Assembly (NCBI GenBank): GCA_963752225.1 | Contig: CAVVXS010000007.1 | Coordinates: 682,001-746,000, forward strand | Source of the DNA: JBBROS01 sp963752225 | Lineage (GTDB): Bacteria; Pseudomonadota; Alphaproteobacteria; Acetobacterales; Acetobacteraceae | DNA: 64,000 bases | Direction: 5' to 3' | Shown here: positions 30,264 through 39,243 of the stretch, in pieces | How the letters are laid out: each line of letters starts with the position of its first letter | Position numbering within the stretch: the first letter of the stretch is position 1 | The notes under the pieces: model-generated | What the model was told of the DNA's origin: nothing | The model's database searches: none | What the model saw: the letters and a program-made list of their open reading frames with translations, nothing else | Made by a program: the position numbers and the translations under genes

Positions 30264-32258
30264 TCAGAACCCGAACGCGACCCGGTTCATGTTGCCGCGC
30301 CGGAGATTGCGAAACCGCGCCAGCGCGAGCAACGGGAAGAAGAGCCGGTAGCCGTGGTAGCGCAGGTAGAACACGCGCGGAAACCCGACGGCGGTGTACG
30401 CCTCTTCCGACCACTCGCCGTCCACCCGCTGGTTCTGCGTGAGCCAGGCGACGCCGCGGGCGACGGCAGGCCCGGTCTCGCCGGCGGCCATCAGGCCGAG
30501 CAGGGCCCAGGCGGTCTGTGACGGCGTGCTGCGGTGGTATTCGCCATGCGGCGCGTCGGCGTAGCTTTCCTCGTCCTCGCCCCAGCCGCCATCCGGCCGC
30601 TGCTTGGCCAGCAGCCACGCCACCGCACGCTGGATAGCCGGGTCGTCGTGCGACAGCCCGGCGGCGTTGAGCGCGCACAGCACCGACCAGGTGCCGTAGA
30701 TGTAGTTGGTGCCCCAGCGTCCGAACCAGCTGCCGTCCGGCTCCTGCTCGCGCCGCAGATACTCGATTGCGCGGGCCATGCAGGGCTCGGTCGCGCTATG
30801 GCCGAGCTGCGCCAGGAAGCCTACGCAGCGGCCGGTCACGTCGGCGGTGGGCGGGTCGAGCAGGGCGCCGTGGTCGGCGAACGGAATATGGTTGAGGAAG
30901 TCGTGGTCGTTATCAGCGTCGAACGCGCCCCAGCCGCCGTTGCTGCTCTGCATCCCGAGCACCCAGTCGCGGGCCAGCAGCACGCGGTCCTGATGCCGAG
31001 GATCCCCGTTGCGGTGCAGCAGCATGCCCACCACGGCGGTGTCGTCCACGTCGGGGTAGTGCGCGTTGGCGTATTGGAACGCCCAGCCGCCGGGCGGCGC
31101 GTCGGGGCGGATGTCGGCCCAGTCGCCCTTGAGGTCGGTGACTTGGCGCTCGGCAAGCCAGGCGCAGGCGGCGTCCACCTCAGGGCTCGCGCCCCCTTCG
31201 GCCTCGGCCACTGCGTGACCGGCCAGGCTGGTGTCCCAGATCGGCGACAGGCAGGGCTGGCAATAAGCCTCGTCCGCGGTTTCGACCATCAGCTTGCGCA
31301 CCGAACCCCAGGCGGTCGCCGCATCGGGGTGGTCGGGGGCGTAGCCGAGCGCGTCGAACATCATCACGCTATTGGCCATGGCCGGGTAGATGGCGCCCAG
31401 CCCGTCCTCGCCGTTCAAGCGCTCGGTGACAAAGGCGACGGCAAGGTCCACGGCCCGCTGCCGCGACGCGTTGGGAAACAGCGGCTCGGCCACGCGGACC
31501 ACGGAATCGACCGCCTTGAACACCGGACCCCAGGCGCTGCGGTAGGGGCCGCGGATCCAGTCGGTGACCTGCTCCGGCGGCACCACGAACAGTTCCTCGA
31601 TCGAGACGCCGCGGGGGTTGCGGGCGCGCGGCCGCAGCGCCATCAGCACGAGCAGCGGCACCAGCACGGTGCGCGACCAGTACGACACCTTCGACAGGTG
31701 GAAGAAGAACCAGCGCGGCAGGTGCATGATCTCCACCGGCATTGCCGGCGTGGCGCGCCACGGCACCTGGCCGAACAAGGCGAGCTGGATGCGTGTGAAC
31801 ACATTGGTGCGGGCAGCGCCGCCCCTGGCGAGGATCGCGCCCCGGGCCCGGGTCATGTGCGGCGCGTCGGGGTCGTCGCCGATCGCCTTCAGCGCGAAGT
31901 AGGCCTTGACCGAGGCGGACATGTCGAAGGCGCCGTCATGGAACAACGGCCAGCCGCCGTGCTCGCCCTGGATGCGGCGCAGGTACACGCCGATCTTGGC
32001 CTGCAGCGGCGCGTCGATGCGATCGAGGTAATGCTCGAGCAGCACGTATTCGGCGGGGATGGTGGCGTCGGCCTCGAGCTCGAACACCCAATGACCATCC
32101 GGGTTCTGCAACCGCACGAGCGCCGCGGACGCGCCCTCGATGGCCATCTCGAGTGAGGCGTCGAAGTGCGGGTCGGGCCGGGTAAACAGACCTGGGCGGC
32201 TGGCCAGGTCGGGAATGCTGACATCAGGTGGCATTTTGATTTGAATTAACACCTTCAA
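30264..32258 (-). CDS. shc: Squalene-hopene cyclase
   Basis: 664 residues (from TTG 32258; alternatives GTG 32252 and ATG 32234). It folds squalene into hopene at the membrane. The catalytic DxDD motif is present as PDVDDTAVVGM (near residue 402), and repeated QW motifs are clear (QDGSWFGRWGTNYIYGTWSVL; RPDGGWGEDEESY). The start is weak: no strong ribosome site precedes any of the three, and the gene overlaps the hpnE end by 11 to 35 bases, so translation is probably coupled. It is the last gene of hpnABCDE-shc (shc is also called hpnF). Confidence 0.96.
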   Translation of the reverse strand: MKVLIQIKMPPDVSIPDLASRPGLFTRPDPHFDASLEMAIEGASAALVRLQNPDGHWVFELEADATIPAEYVLLEHYLDRIDAPLQAKIGVYLRRIQGEHGGWPLFHDGAFDMSASVKAYFALKAIGDDPDAPHMTRARGAILARGGAARTNVFTRIQLALFGQVPWRATPAMPVEIMHLPRWFFFHLSKVSYWSRTVLVPLLVLMALRPRARNPRGVSIEELFVVPPEQVTDWIRGPYRSAWGPVFKAVDSVVRVAEPLFPNASRQRAVDLAVAFVTERLNGEDGLGAIYPAMANSVMMFDALGYAPDHPDAATAWGSVRKLMVETADEAYCQPCLSPIWDTSLAGHAVAEAEGGASPEVDAACAWLAERQVTDLKGDWADIRPDAPPGGWAFQYANAHYPDVDDTAVVGMLLHRNGDPRHQDRVLLARDWVLGMQSSNGGWGAFDADNDHDFLNHIPFADHGALLDPPTADVTGRCVGFLAQLGHSATEPCMARAIEYLRREQEPDGSWFGRWGTNYIYGTWSVLCALNAAGLSHDDPAIQRAVAWLLAKQRPDGGWGEDEESYADAPHGEYHRSTPSQTAWALLGLMAAGETGPAVARGVAWLTQNQRVDGEWSEEAYTAVGFPRVFYLRYHGYRLFFPLLALARFRNLRRGNMNRVAFGF

Positions 32259-33474
32259 AGAATGGCGCGGCAGCGGCCCGCCCGGAGCGGATGGCCCCTT
32301 CGATCGTTGCGGGCAGCCCGGTGGCGGTCCAATCGCCGGCCAGGGTCAGGTTGCGGAACGCCGTGCGTGTCACAGGTCGTCGAGCCTCCTGTTCCGGGGT
32401 TGCGGCGAACGTCGCTCGTTTCTCCTTTACGACGCGATAGGGGGGAATGGGTTGTTCTAGCTGCAGTGCAGCACGCACATCGCTCCACACCTGTTGCGCT
32501 AAAACATCAGGGGGTGTGTCCACGGCGCGATTTGCGGCGCTGATGGTGACGCTGACAACCCCTGGCTTGACGAACACCCACTCCGCCGTGCCGCCGATCA
32601 CGCCGACGAAACCGGCCGGCCCCGGGTCGGCATCGATTCGGTAGTGAAGGTTGAGGATCGCCTGGAAGCGGTCCGGCGCCTGCAAGCCCGGCAGCAGCGC
32701 GGTCGCGACCGGGGCGGGTACGGCCAGCACGACCGCTTCGTCGAACCCGACCGCGATGTCGCCCACGGCCGTGACCCGGCCGCCGTCCAGGGTAAGTGCG
32801 GCGATGCGGCTGCCGAGCCGGACCGAGGCGCCGTGGCCACGCAGCCAGGCGATCGCCGGGTCGATAAAGCTTTCCGAAAGCCCCTCGCGCGGGAATGCCG
32901 GGATGCAGGCGGCGCCGCCTGCGGCCAAGGTTTCGCCCACCACCGCGCCCAGCAACCGGGCGCTGCCCTCGTCCGGCGGCGTGTTCAGGGCGGCGATCGC
33001 CAGCGGCTCGAGCAGGCGCCGATACAGCACGCCGGGCCGCAGCACGTCGGCCACGGTCGCCGAGGCGGCGGCCCGGTGCAGGCCGAGCGCCGGCAGGGCA
33101 TCGCGCAAGCGCATGCCGGGAACACGCCGGCCGGGGGCGAACATCCACCACGGCAGGCGGCCGGCGTTCGGCCGCACGGTCCAATGCTCGGCGGTGGCGA
33201 TGTCGACGAACGGGAACAGCGCCGTCGCCGGGCCGGTCATGGTGGCGCGCGCGTTGACCTGGTCCAGGAACGCGAACGTGGCGCGGTTGCCGGACAGCAG
33301 CAGGTGATTGCCGTTATCGAGTTGGCAGCCGAGCGCCCGGTCGAAGTAGGACCGGCAGCGCCCGCCCGCTTGCGGCCCGGCCTCATGTACGGTGACGGCG
33401 ACGCCGGCCTCGGCCAGGCTGAGTGCGGCCGCCAACCCGGCCAACCCCGCGCCCACCACGTGAACGTGGTTCAC
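32224..33474 (-). CDS. hpnE: Hydroxysqualene dehydroxylase
   Basis: 416 residues. A flavoprotein amine-oxidase-like enzyme that reduces hydroxysqualene to squalene, the third step of HpnCDE. The FAD motif is HVHVVGAGLAGLAAALSLAEAG at the N terminus and the flavin end is NLTLAGDWTATGLPATIEGAIRSGR. GTG 33474 overlaps the hpnD stop as GTGA; upstream extension in the open frame (to 33756) is antisense-like noise. The end overlaps shc. HpnCDE together make squalene without an eukaryotic-type squalene synthase. Confidence 0.94.
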   Translation of the reverse strand: MNHVHVVGAGLAGLAAALSLAEAGVAVTVHEAGPQAGGRCRSYFDRALGCQLDNGNHLLLSGNRATFAFLDQVNARATMTGPATALFPFVDIATAEHWTVRPNAGRLPWWMFAPGRRVPGMRLRDALPALGLHRAAASATVADVLRPGVLYRRLLEPLAIAALNTPPDEGSARLLGAVVGETLAAGGAACIPAFPREGLSESFIDPAIAWLRGHGASVRLGSRIAALTLDGGRVTAVGDIAVGFDEAVVLAVPAPVATALLPGLQAPDRFQAILNLHYRIDADPGPAGFVGVIGGTAEWVFVKPGVVSVTISAANRAVDTPPDVLAQQVWSDVRAALQLEQPIPPYRVVKEKRATFAATPEQEARRPVTRTAFRNLTLAGDWTATGLPATIEGAIRSGRAAAAPFFEGVNSNQNAT

Positions 33475-34316
33475 AGGTGCCTCAAGGCGATCCAGATCTT
33501 CTGCCACTTGCCCAGCGACACCGGCCGATCCGGATCGGACCAGCCCCGCTGCTGCAGACGGTCCAGCAAGGCGGCATAGGTGGCGCCCATCAGCCGGGCA
33601 GGCTTCATGGCGCGGGGGTCGCATCGCAGCATGGCCGCCTCGGCCTGGCTGAAATGGCGGTGCGCCGCGGCGGCCATCCGGGCGCACAACGCCGGCAGCG
33701 CCTTGTGCCGCAGCGCCTCGTCCGGATTGGGGGGGATGCCGGCCTCGTCGAGCCATTCCCGCGGCAGGTATAGCCGGCCACGGGCCGCGTCCTCGGACAC
33801 GTCGCGCAGGATGTTCGTGAGCTGCAATGCGCGGCCGAGATGCCAGGCCACCTGGTCGGCGTCCGGAGAGGCGTCGCCGAAGGCGCGCACCGACAGCCGG
33901 CCGACCGCGGCCGCGACCCGGTCGCAGTAGAGGTCGAGCGTGGCCAGGTCAGGGGCGACGATCGGCTGCTCCGTGTCCATCGCCATGCCGTCGATCACGG
34001 CCAGGAAGTCGTCCTGGCGCAGCGCGTAGCGCTGGACCGCGGGGATCAGCACGCGGGTGACCGGGTCGTCGGCGTGGCCCGCGAACACCCCGGCAATGCG
34101 GGCTCGCCAGGCCTCGAGCCCGGCCAGCTTGTGCGGCAGCGGCGCCGGTTCATCGGCGACGTCGTCGACGATGCGGCAGAAGGCGTAGATGGCATACATC
34201 GCGGCCCGGCGGTCCCGCCGCAGCACCTTCATGCCGCGATGGAACGAGGTCCCGGCGCGTTTGACGATGGTTTCCACGGCGGCAAGGTCGGCCGGGTCGG
34301 CGTCGAGCGCCCTCAT
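33471..34316 (-). CDS. hpnD: Presqualene diphosphate synthase
   Basis: 281 residues, a trans-isoprenyl synthase fold. Two Asp-rich Mg-binding motifs are present: FCRIVDDVADEPA near 47 and LTNILRDVSEDAARGRLYLP near 165. HpnD condenses two farnesyl diphosphates into presqualene diphosphate. ATG 34316 gives the family start; it overlaps the hpnC stop as ATGA and its own stop overlaps the hpnE GTG. It is the homolog of HpnC beside it but the motifs keep both Asp pairs. Confidence 0.95.
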   Translation of the reverse strand: MRALDADPADLAAVETIVKRAGTSFHRGMKVLRRDRRAAMYAIYAFCRIVDDVADEPAPLPHKLAGLEAWRARIAGVFAGHADDPVTRVLIPAVQRYALRQDDFLAVIDGMAMDTEQPIVAPDLATLDLYCDRVAAAVGRLSVRAFGDASPDADQVAWHLGRALQLTNILRDVSEDAARGRLYLPREWLDEAGIPPNPDEALRHKALPALCARMAAAAHRHFSQAEAAMLRCDPRAMKPARLMGATYAALLDRLQQRGWSDPDRPVSLGKWQKIWIALRHL

Positions 34317-35143
34317 GCCGCAAACCGCACGGCGCCGAGCACGCTTGCCGCCACGTCCTGCTTCAGCAGCTTGACCCGGCCCGCCACCGGGTCGCCGGCG
34401 CGCAGGCGGCAAGCCAGCCGGCGGGCGAGGCCGACGATGACGGCGCACTCGATGCGAAGGCGCCGGTCGCGCACCATACGCGGCAGGGCAGCCGCCGCGG
34501 CGATCAAGCGGTCGCATTCGTCGAGCAGCTGCCCGAACACGAGGCGCAGGCCGCGCGTCTCGGCCGGGCCGGCCAGGTCTTCGACCCGGGCGCCGGCAGC
34601 GTCGAGCAGGTCAAGCGGCAGATAGCAGCGGTCGAGCGCGGCCAAGTCCTTCGATCCGTCCTGGAGGTGGTTCAGCACCTGAAGCACGGCGCAAAGGGGG
34701 TCACTCGGCACATGGGTCGCCGGGTCCTCACCGTGCAAGTCCAGCACGTGCCGGCCGACCGGCATGGCAGACAAGCGGCAGTAGTCGAGCAGCTCGTCCC
34801 AGCTCGCGTAGCGGCGCTTGGTCGCGTCCTGGCGAAATGCCGCCAGCAGGTCGAGCGCGTGGCGCGAGGTGACCCCGGTCGCGTCGAGGCTGCGGCGCAG
34901 CCCCGCGGCGCTGGGTGCGCCGGTGACGGCGCGGCCGAGCAGCACGTCCTCCATCACCTGCAGCCGGGCCAGCTTGTCGTCGGCGCCGAGGTCGGGGCTG
35001 TCGGCGATGTCGTCGGCGTTGCGGGCGAAGGCGTAGAACGCGTGGACGTGCGGCCGCAGCGCCGGGCGGATCAGGACCGAGCCGACCGGGAAGTTCTCAT
35101 CGCCGCGGTCCTTGCCCGACGCAGCCTCTACGCTGGCGCTCAT
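34313..35143 (-). CDS. hpnC: Hydroxysqualene synthase
   Basis: 276 residues, the same fold as HpnD. Motifs: YAFARNADDIADSPDL near 42 and LNHLQDGSKDLAALDRCYLPLDLL near 165, where the second motif is altered (QDGSKD), as is usual in HpnC, which turns presqualene diphosphate into hydroxysqualene. Start ATG 35143 overlaps the hpnB stop; the long open frame extending to 35935 is shadow sequence over hpnB. It is translationally coupled at both ends by ATGA. Confidence 0.94.
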   Translation of the reverse strand: MSASVEAASGKDRGDENFPVGSVLIRPALRPHVHAFYAFARNADDIADSPDLGADDKLARLQVMEDVLLGRAVTGAPSAAGLRRSLDATGVTSRHALDLLAAFRQDATKRRYASWDELLDYCRLSAMPVGRHVLDLHGEDPATHVPSDPLCAVLQVLNHLQDGSKDLAALDRCYLPLDLLDAAGARVEDLAGPAETRGLRLVFGQLLDECDRLIAAAAALPRMVRDRRLRIECAVIVGLARRLACRLRAGDPVAGRVKLLKQDVAASVLGAVRFAA

Positions 35144-36258
35144 GCGCCGGCCTTTTCGTAGCGCCGGTTGCGCCACTGCACGCCGTGGCCGCGATGGTGG
35201 TCGAGGGCGGAGCCGGCCGTGGCGGCCATGTAGAAAGTGGCGATCCCCGGCAGCGCCAGCGCCCAAAGCGGCGATTGGCGGAAGCGGCCGAGGGTCGGCA
35301 GGAACGAGGCGGTCGAGCCGGCCCATGCGAGCGCAGCCAGCCAGCGCGCCGGGCCGTGCCCGAACAACGTGATCGCCGGCGGCGCCAGCCACACCAAAGC
35401 CAGGCCGAACACCGTGCCCAGCAGCAGCGGCGGCGAGAAGCGGAGCTGGACATAGGCGGTGCGGGCGACCATGCGCCAGATATCGGCGGCGCCGGGATAC
35501 GGCCGCACGCTGCGGGCCAGCCGGCTGTGACCGAGATAGATCGGCCCATGCGGTTTCAGCCGCTTCGCGAGGGCCACGTCGTCGATCAGCGCCCCCCGCA
35601 GGCTGGCGATCCCGCCGACGCGCTCCAGCGCTTCCCGCCGCAGCAGCATCGTGCCGCCGGCCGCGGCCGCAAGCTTGCTCCGGCGGTCGTTCACCCGGGC
35701 GAACGGATAAAGCAGCTGGAAAAAGAACACGAAGGCCGGGACCAGCGCCCGCTCGGCCAGGCTGGTGCAGCGCAGCTCCACCATCTCGCTGACCATGTCG
35801 AGGCCCGTTTCGAGCTTGGCGGCCAGGGTCGCGAGGTGCAGCGGATCGTGCACGATGTCGGCGTCGGTCAGCAGCAGCAGGCCGGCATCGCCGGCGGCGA
35901 CACCTTGCGACACCGCCCACAGCTTGCCGCTCCATCCGTGCGGGCGCGGGGCGCCGTCGATCACCGAGAGCCGCTTATCGGCCAGCGACCGGGCGATGGC
36001 GCCGGTGCCGTCGCTGCTGCCGTCATCCACCACGGTGATGCGCAACTCGCCCGAGTAGTCCTGCGCCAGCAGCGACCGCAGCGCCGCCTCGATCCCCTCG
36101 GCCTCGTCGCGCGCCGGGATCACGACGTCCATCGCCGGCAGCGCGTCCGGCCGCACCGGCGCCAGCACCGGCCCGGCCGACCAGAACCGGCCGTGGAACG
36201 CGAGCAGGTAGACCCAGGCCAGCAGCGCCAAGGCGGCGATGGCGGTCACAGCCGGCAT
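35140..36258 (-). CDS. hpnB: Hopanoid-associated glycosyltransferase HpnB
   Basis: 372 residues. A family 2 glycosyltransferase: MDVVIPARDEAEGIEAALRSLLAQDY near 45, VVDDGSSDGTGAIA near 77 and the metal-binding LLLTDADIVHDP near 130, with an N-terminal membrane helix (TAIAALALLAWVYLLAF) and further helices at the C terminus. The gene is a constant member of hopanoid loci; its product has not been firmly assigned. The open frame extends to 37380 through hpnA in another frame, which is spurious. It starts 11 bases after the hpnA stop. Confidence 0.9.
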   Translation of the reverse strand: MPAVTAIAALALLAWVYLLAFHGRFWSAGPVLAPVRPDALPAMDVVIPARDEAEGIEAALRSLLAQDYSGELRITVVDDGSSDGTGAIARSLADKRLSVIDGAPRPHGWSGKLWAVSQGVAAGDAGLLLLTDADIVHDPLHLATLAAKLETGLDMVSEMVELRCTSLAERALVPAFVFFFQLLYPFARVNDRRSKLAAAAGGTMLLRREALERVGGIASLRGALIDDVALAKRLKPHGPIYLGHSRLARSVRPYPGAADIWRMVARTAYVQLRFSPPLLLGTVFGLALVWLAPPAITLFGHGPARWLAALAWAGSTASFLPTLGRFRQSPLWALALPGIATFYMAATAGSALDHHRGHGVQWRNRRYEKAGA

Positions 36259-36269
36259 GATCGCCGCCC

Positions 36270-37265
36270 TCACAGCCGGCCCTGGGCGCGGAACCAGGCG
36301 ACGGCGTCGGCGAAGGCGTCGCGCGCCGGGCGGGCGGTGTAGCCGAGCTCGCGCTCCGCCTTGGCGCTGCTGAAGAACATCCGCTTCTTGCCCATCGCCA
36401 GCATCTCGCGGGTGACCAGCGGGTCGATCCCGAACGCCCGGGCCGCCGCTTCCATGCCGAGCGCCACCGGATACAGCGCGGCATTGGGCAGGCGCACCCT
36501 CCGGGCGGTCGGACGCCCCACGACCTCGTCGACCAACGCCAGCATCGCCGCCATGCCGAAATCGGTCCCGCCCAGTATATAGGCCTCGCCGATGCGCCCG
36601 CGATCCAGCGCCAGCAGGTGCCCCTGTGCCACATCGTCCACGTGGACGATGTTGAGCCCGGTGTCGATGTAGGCCGGCATGCGCCCGGCGGCCGCGTCCA
36701 GCACCATCTTTCCCGTCGGCGTCGGCTTGATGTCCCGCGGGCCGACCGGTGTGGACGGGTTCACGATCACCACCGGCACGCCTTCGTCGCGGGCCAGCGC
36801 GCGCACCGCCTGCTCGGCGCGATACTTCGACTGCTTGTAGACGCCGGCGATCGCCTCGGGATGGACCTCGGTGTCCTCGGTGCCCGGCGTGCCGTCGCCA
36901 ACCAGGCCCAAGGCGGCGACGCTGCTGCAATACACGATCCGCTCGACCCCGGCGTCGCGGGCGGCGCGCAGCAGGGCGGTGGTGCCATCGACGTTGGCCT
37001 GCATCATCGGTCCGGGATCGGGCACCCAGAGCCGGTAATCCGCCGCCACGTGGAACACGAAGCGGCAACCCTGCACCGCCGCAACCAGGCTGGCGGGCTC
37101 GCGCAGGTCGCCCACCACCGGCTCGCCGACGCCCTCGATCAGGGTACGGTCGCTGCCCGCCCGGGTCAGCAGCCGCAGCGTGTGGCCGCGGTCGCGCAGC
37201 GCACGGGCGACGGCCGAGCCGACGAATCCAGTGGCGCCGGTGACGAGCGTGGGGGAATCGAACAT
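36270..37265 (-). CDS. hpnA: Hopanoid-associated sugar epimerase HpnA
   Basis: 331 residues, an extended short-chain dehydrogenase/NAD-dependent epimerase. NAD motif LVTGATGFVGSAVARALRDRG at the N terminus, Ser in YCSSVAALG near 115 and the YKQSK catalytic pair (Tyr-x-x-x-Lys) near 143. It leads the hopanoid operon hpnABCDE-shc; 51 bases separate its start from the divergent hpnL gene, so the promoter for both must lie there. Its exact reaction is unresolved in the literature I know. Confidence 0.92.
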   Translation of the reverse strand: MFDSPTLVTGATGFVGSAVARALRDRGHTLRLLTRAGSDRTLIEGVGEPVVGDLREPASLVAAVQGCRFVFHVAADYRLWVPDPGPMMQANVDGTTALLRAARDAGVERIVYCSSVAALGLVGDGTPGTEDTEVHPEAIAGVYKQSKYRAEQAVRALARDEGVPVVIVNPSTPVGPRDIKPTPTGKMVLDAAAGRMPAYIDTGLNIVHVDDVAQGHLLALDRGRIGEAYILGGTDFGMAAMLALVDEVVGRPTARRVRLPNAALYPVALGMEAAARAFGIDPLVTREMLAMGKKRMFFSSAKAERELGYTARPARDAFADAVAWFRAQGRL

Positions 37266-37316
37266 GGCCGGCGTCTATAGCCTGGACCGGGCGTGGTGGT
37301 GTAGGGGCGGGCAGAT

Positions 37317-38273
37317 ATGCGGAAACTGCCCCTTCTTCTGGCGCTCGCCGGCGTCGGCGCGGCGCTGCTGCTCGTCGCATGGTTCGACGTGGGGGCAGTG
37401 TGGGCGGCGACGCTGTCGGTGGGATGGGGCGGGTTCGGCCTGCTGCTGCTGGTGCAGGCCGGCATCTTCCTGCTGCTCGGGCTGGCCTGGGCCCAGGTCA
37501 TGCCGGAGGTGCGAGCCGGCTTGCTGGTGTGGGGGCGGATGGTGCGGGATGCGGCCACCACCTGCCTGCCGTTCAGCCCGATCGGCGGCTACGTGATCGG
37601 CGCCCGGGCAATCACACTGCACGGCGTGCCCTGGCCCGCCGCCGCCGCCGGCACGGCCGTGGACGTCACCGCAGAGATCTTCGCGCAACTGCTGTTCGCG
37701 CTGTTCGGCGTGGCGGTCCTGATCCTGCTGCGGCCGCTCGGCGCCGGCGCGTCCGTGGCGGCACCGCTCGCGGTGGGGGTGGCGGTTGCCTTGTCATTGC
37801 TGAGCGCCGGGGTGTGGCAGCGGCGGCGGCTCGGCCGCGGCCTGCGCCTGCTGGGCATGCGGCTGTTGGGCGAGTGGTTCAGCAAAAGCGGCGGCATCGG
37901 CCGGCTCGAGGCCGAGCTGGCCCGGCTTTACGCCCCGCGGCGCCTGGGCGCGGCGGCGTCCCTGCATCTCGCGGGATGGTTCGCGACCGGCGCCGGCACC
38001 TGGGTCAGCCTGCGGCTGCTCGGCGCCGAGGTCGACCTGCTGCCGACCCTGGCGTTGGAAGCGCTGCTCGACGCGCTCGTCGCCGCCGCGTTCGTGGTGC
38101 CGGGCGCGGCCGGGGTGCAGGAAGCCGGCTATGTCGGCGTGGGCGCGCTGTTCGGCGTCCCGGCCGACCTCGCACTTGCGGTGTCGCTGCTGCGCCGCGG
38201 CAAGGATCTGGCTTGGGGCGTGCCGATCCTGCTGTTCTGGCAGTGGCGGGAAGTGCGGCGGCTGGCGGCCTGA
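37317..38273 (+). CDS. hpnL: HpnL-type membrane protein (putative hopanoid flippase)
   Basis: 318 residues, about eight membrane helices. It belongs to the UPF0104/lysylphosphatidylglycerol-synthase-TM family used in hopanoid loci as HpnL: DAATTCLPFSPIGGYVIGARAI near 80 and FVVPGAAGVQEAGYVGVGALFGVP near 260 are the conserved parts. It is thought to move or sort hopanoids. It diverges from hpnA. The start ATG 37317 (MRKLPLLLALAG) is the only sensible choice. The promoter region of 51 bases contains no clear operator. Confidence 0.82.
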   Translation: MRKLPLLLALAGVGAALLLVAWFDVGAVWAATLSVGWGGFGLLLLVQAGIFLLLGLAWAQVMPEVRAGLLVWGRMVRDAATTCLPFSPIGGYVIGARAITLHGVPWPAAAAGTAVDVTAEIFAQLLFALFGVAVLILLRPLGAGASVAAPLAVGVAVALSLLSAGVWQRRRLGRGLRLLGMRLLGEWFSKSGGIGRLEAELARLYAPRRLGAAASLHLAGWFATGAGTWVSLRLLGAEVDLLPTLALEALLDALVAAAFVVPGAAGVQEAGYVGVGALFGVPADLALAVSLLRRGKDLAWGVPILLFWQWREVRRLAA

Positions 38274-38348
38274 CGCATTGCGAAACGGCCCCGCAATCCC
38301 ATCATCGGTGGGCATGATTCTCGCTTCCCGCTCCTCCCGCGGCCACTG

Positions 38349-39224
38349 ATGGCCTACCCGCGCACCGCCGCCCCGTCCTTCCCATCGCTGCGCAACGCCG
38401 TCACACGGCCGTTGAAGCAGGCCATCGCCGCCGAGGTGGTCGCGCTGTTCAACGACCGCACCCGGGGCGAGAGCCCGGTCAAGCGCCGGACGGACGGGCT
38501 ATTCGGGCCGCGCTCGGTCGCCTGGAGGGTGCATGGCGACGTGACCTCGATGCTGGTCGGCGGGGTGTCCGGGCTGCTGCTGCAGATGCTGCACCCGGCG
38601 GTGCTGGCCGGGGTGTGGGACCATTCCAATTTTCGCGCCGACATGCATGGCCGGCTGCGGCGCACGGCGCGGTTCATCGCGCTCACCACCTATGGCGGCC
38701 GCGACGAGGCGGAGGCCGTGATCGCGCGCGTGCGCGCCATCCACGACCATGTCCGCGGCACGCTGCCGGACGGCCGCCCGTACACGGCCAACGACCCGGC
38801 GCTGCTGGCCTGGGTGCATGTGACGGAGGCGTCGAGCTTCCTGGGCGCCTGGGTCCGCTACGCTGAGCCGCGCATGAGCGGGGCCGACCAGGACCGCTAC
38901 TACGCCGAGATGGCGCGGATGGCTGCGGCACTCGGCGCGGACCCGATCCCGCGCTCGCGGGCCGAGGCACGCGACCTGGTCGGGGCGATGCGGCCGCAGA
39001 TGATGTGCGACGCGCGCACCCGCGAGGTCGCCGGCCTGGTGCTGAACCAGCCGGCGCCGAACCGGCTGGCCGAGCCGCTGCAGGCGCTGACGATGCAGGC
39101 CGGCGTCGACCTGCTGCCGGATTGGGCGCGGCGCCTGCACGGACTGTCGGCCCCGGCCTCCCGCCCGCTGGTACGGGCCGGCACGCTCGGGATTGCCCGG
39201 ACCTTGCGCTGGGCGTTCGCTTAA
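38349..39224 (+). CDS. DUF2236 / MpaB-type oxygenase-family protein
   Basis: 291 residues, mostly helical. The family (ER-bound oxygenase MpaB/rubber oxygenase Lcp/latex-clearing relatives) is recognised by LQMLHPAVLAGVWDHSNFRADMHGRLRRTARFIALTTYGG near 80-120 and LAWVHVTEASSFLGAWVRY near 157. In characterised members conserved Arg and His residues bind heme b; the present ones (HPAV, WDH, VHVTE) are compatible. The substrate is unknown. It begins 75 bases after hpnL on the same strand and is followed closely by the monooxygenase gene (19 bases), so the two are probably one unit. Confidence 0.78.
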   Translation: MAYPRTAAPSFPSLRNAVTRPLKQAIAAEVVALFNDRTRGESPVKRRTDGLFGPRSVAWRVHGDVTSMLVGGVSGLLLQMLHPAVLAGVWDHSNFRADMHGRLRRTARFIALTTYGGRDEAEAVIARVRAIHDHVRGTLPDGRPYTANDPALLAWVHVTEASSFLGAWVRYAEPRMSGADQDRYYAEMARMAAALGADPIPRSRAEARDLVGAMRPQMMCDARTREVAGLVLNQPAPNRLAEPLQALTMQAGVDLLPDWARRLHGLSAPASRPLVRAGTLGIARTLRWAFA

Positions 39225-39243
39225 CTTCCACGGAGAGCCAACG

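Noticed and set aside
30534..32156. A 540-codon plus-strand frame
   Set aside because: It is fully antisense to the hopene cyclase gene, His/Arg-rich, with no ribosome site; this is a common effect in GC-rich DNA.
35140..37380. A 746-codon frame on the minus strand
   Set aside because: Only its last part (hpnB, from 36258) is protein-like; the first 370 codons are an Arg/Gly-rich shadow of hpnA.
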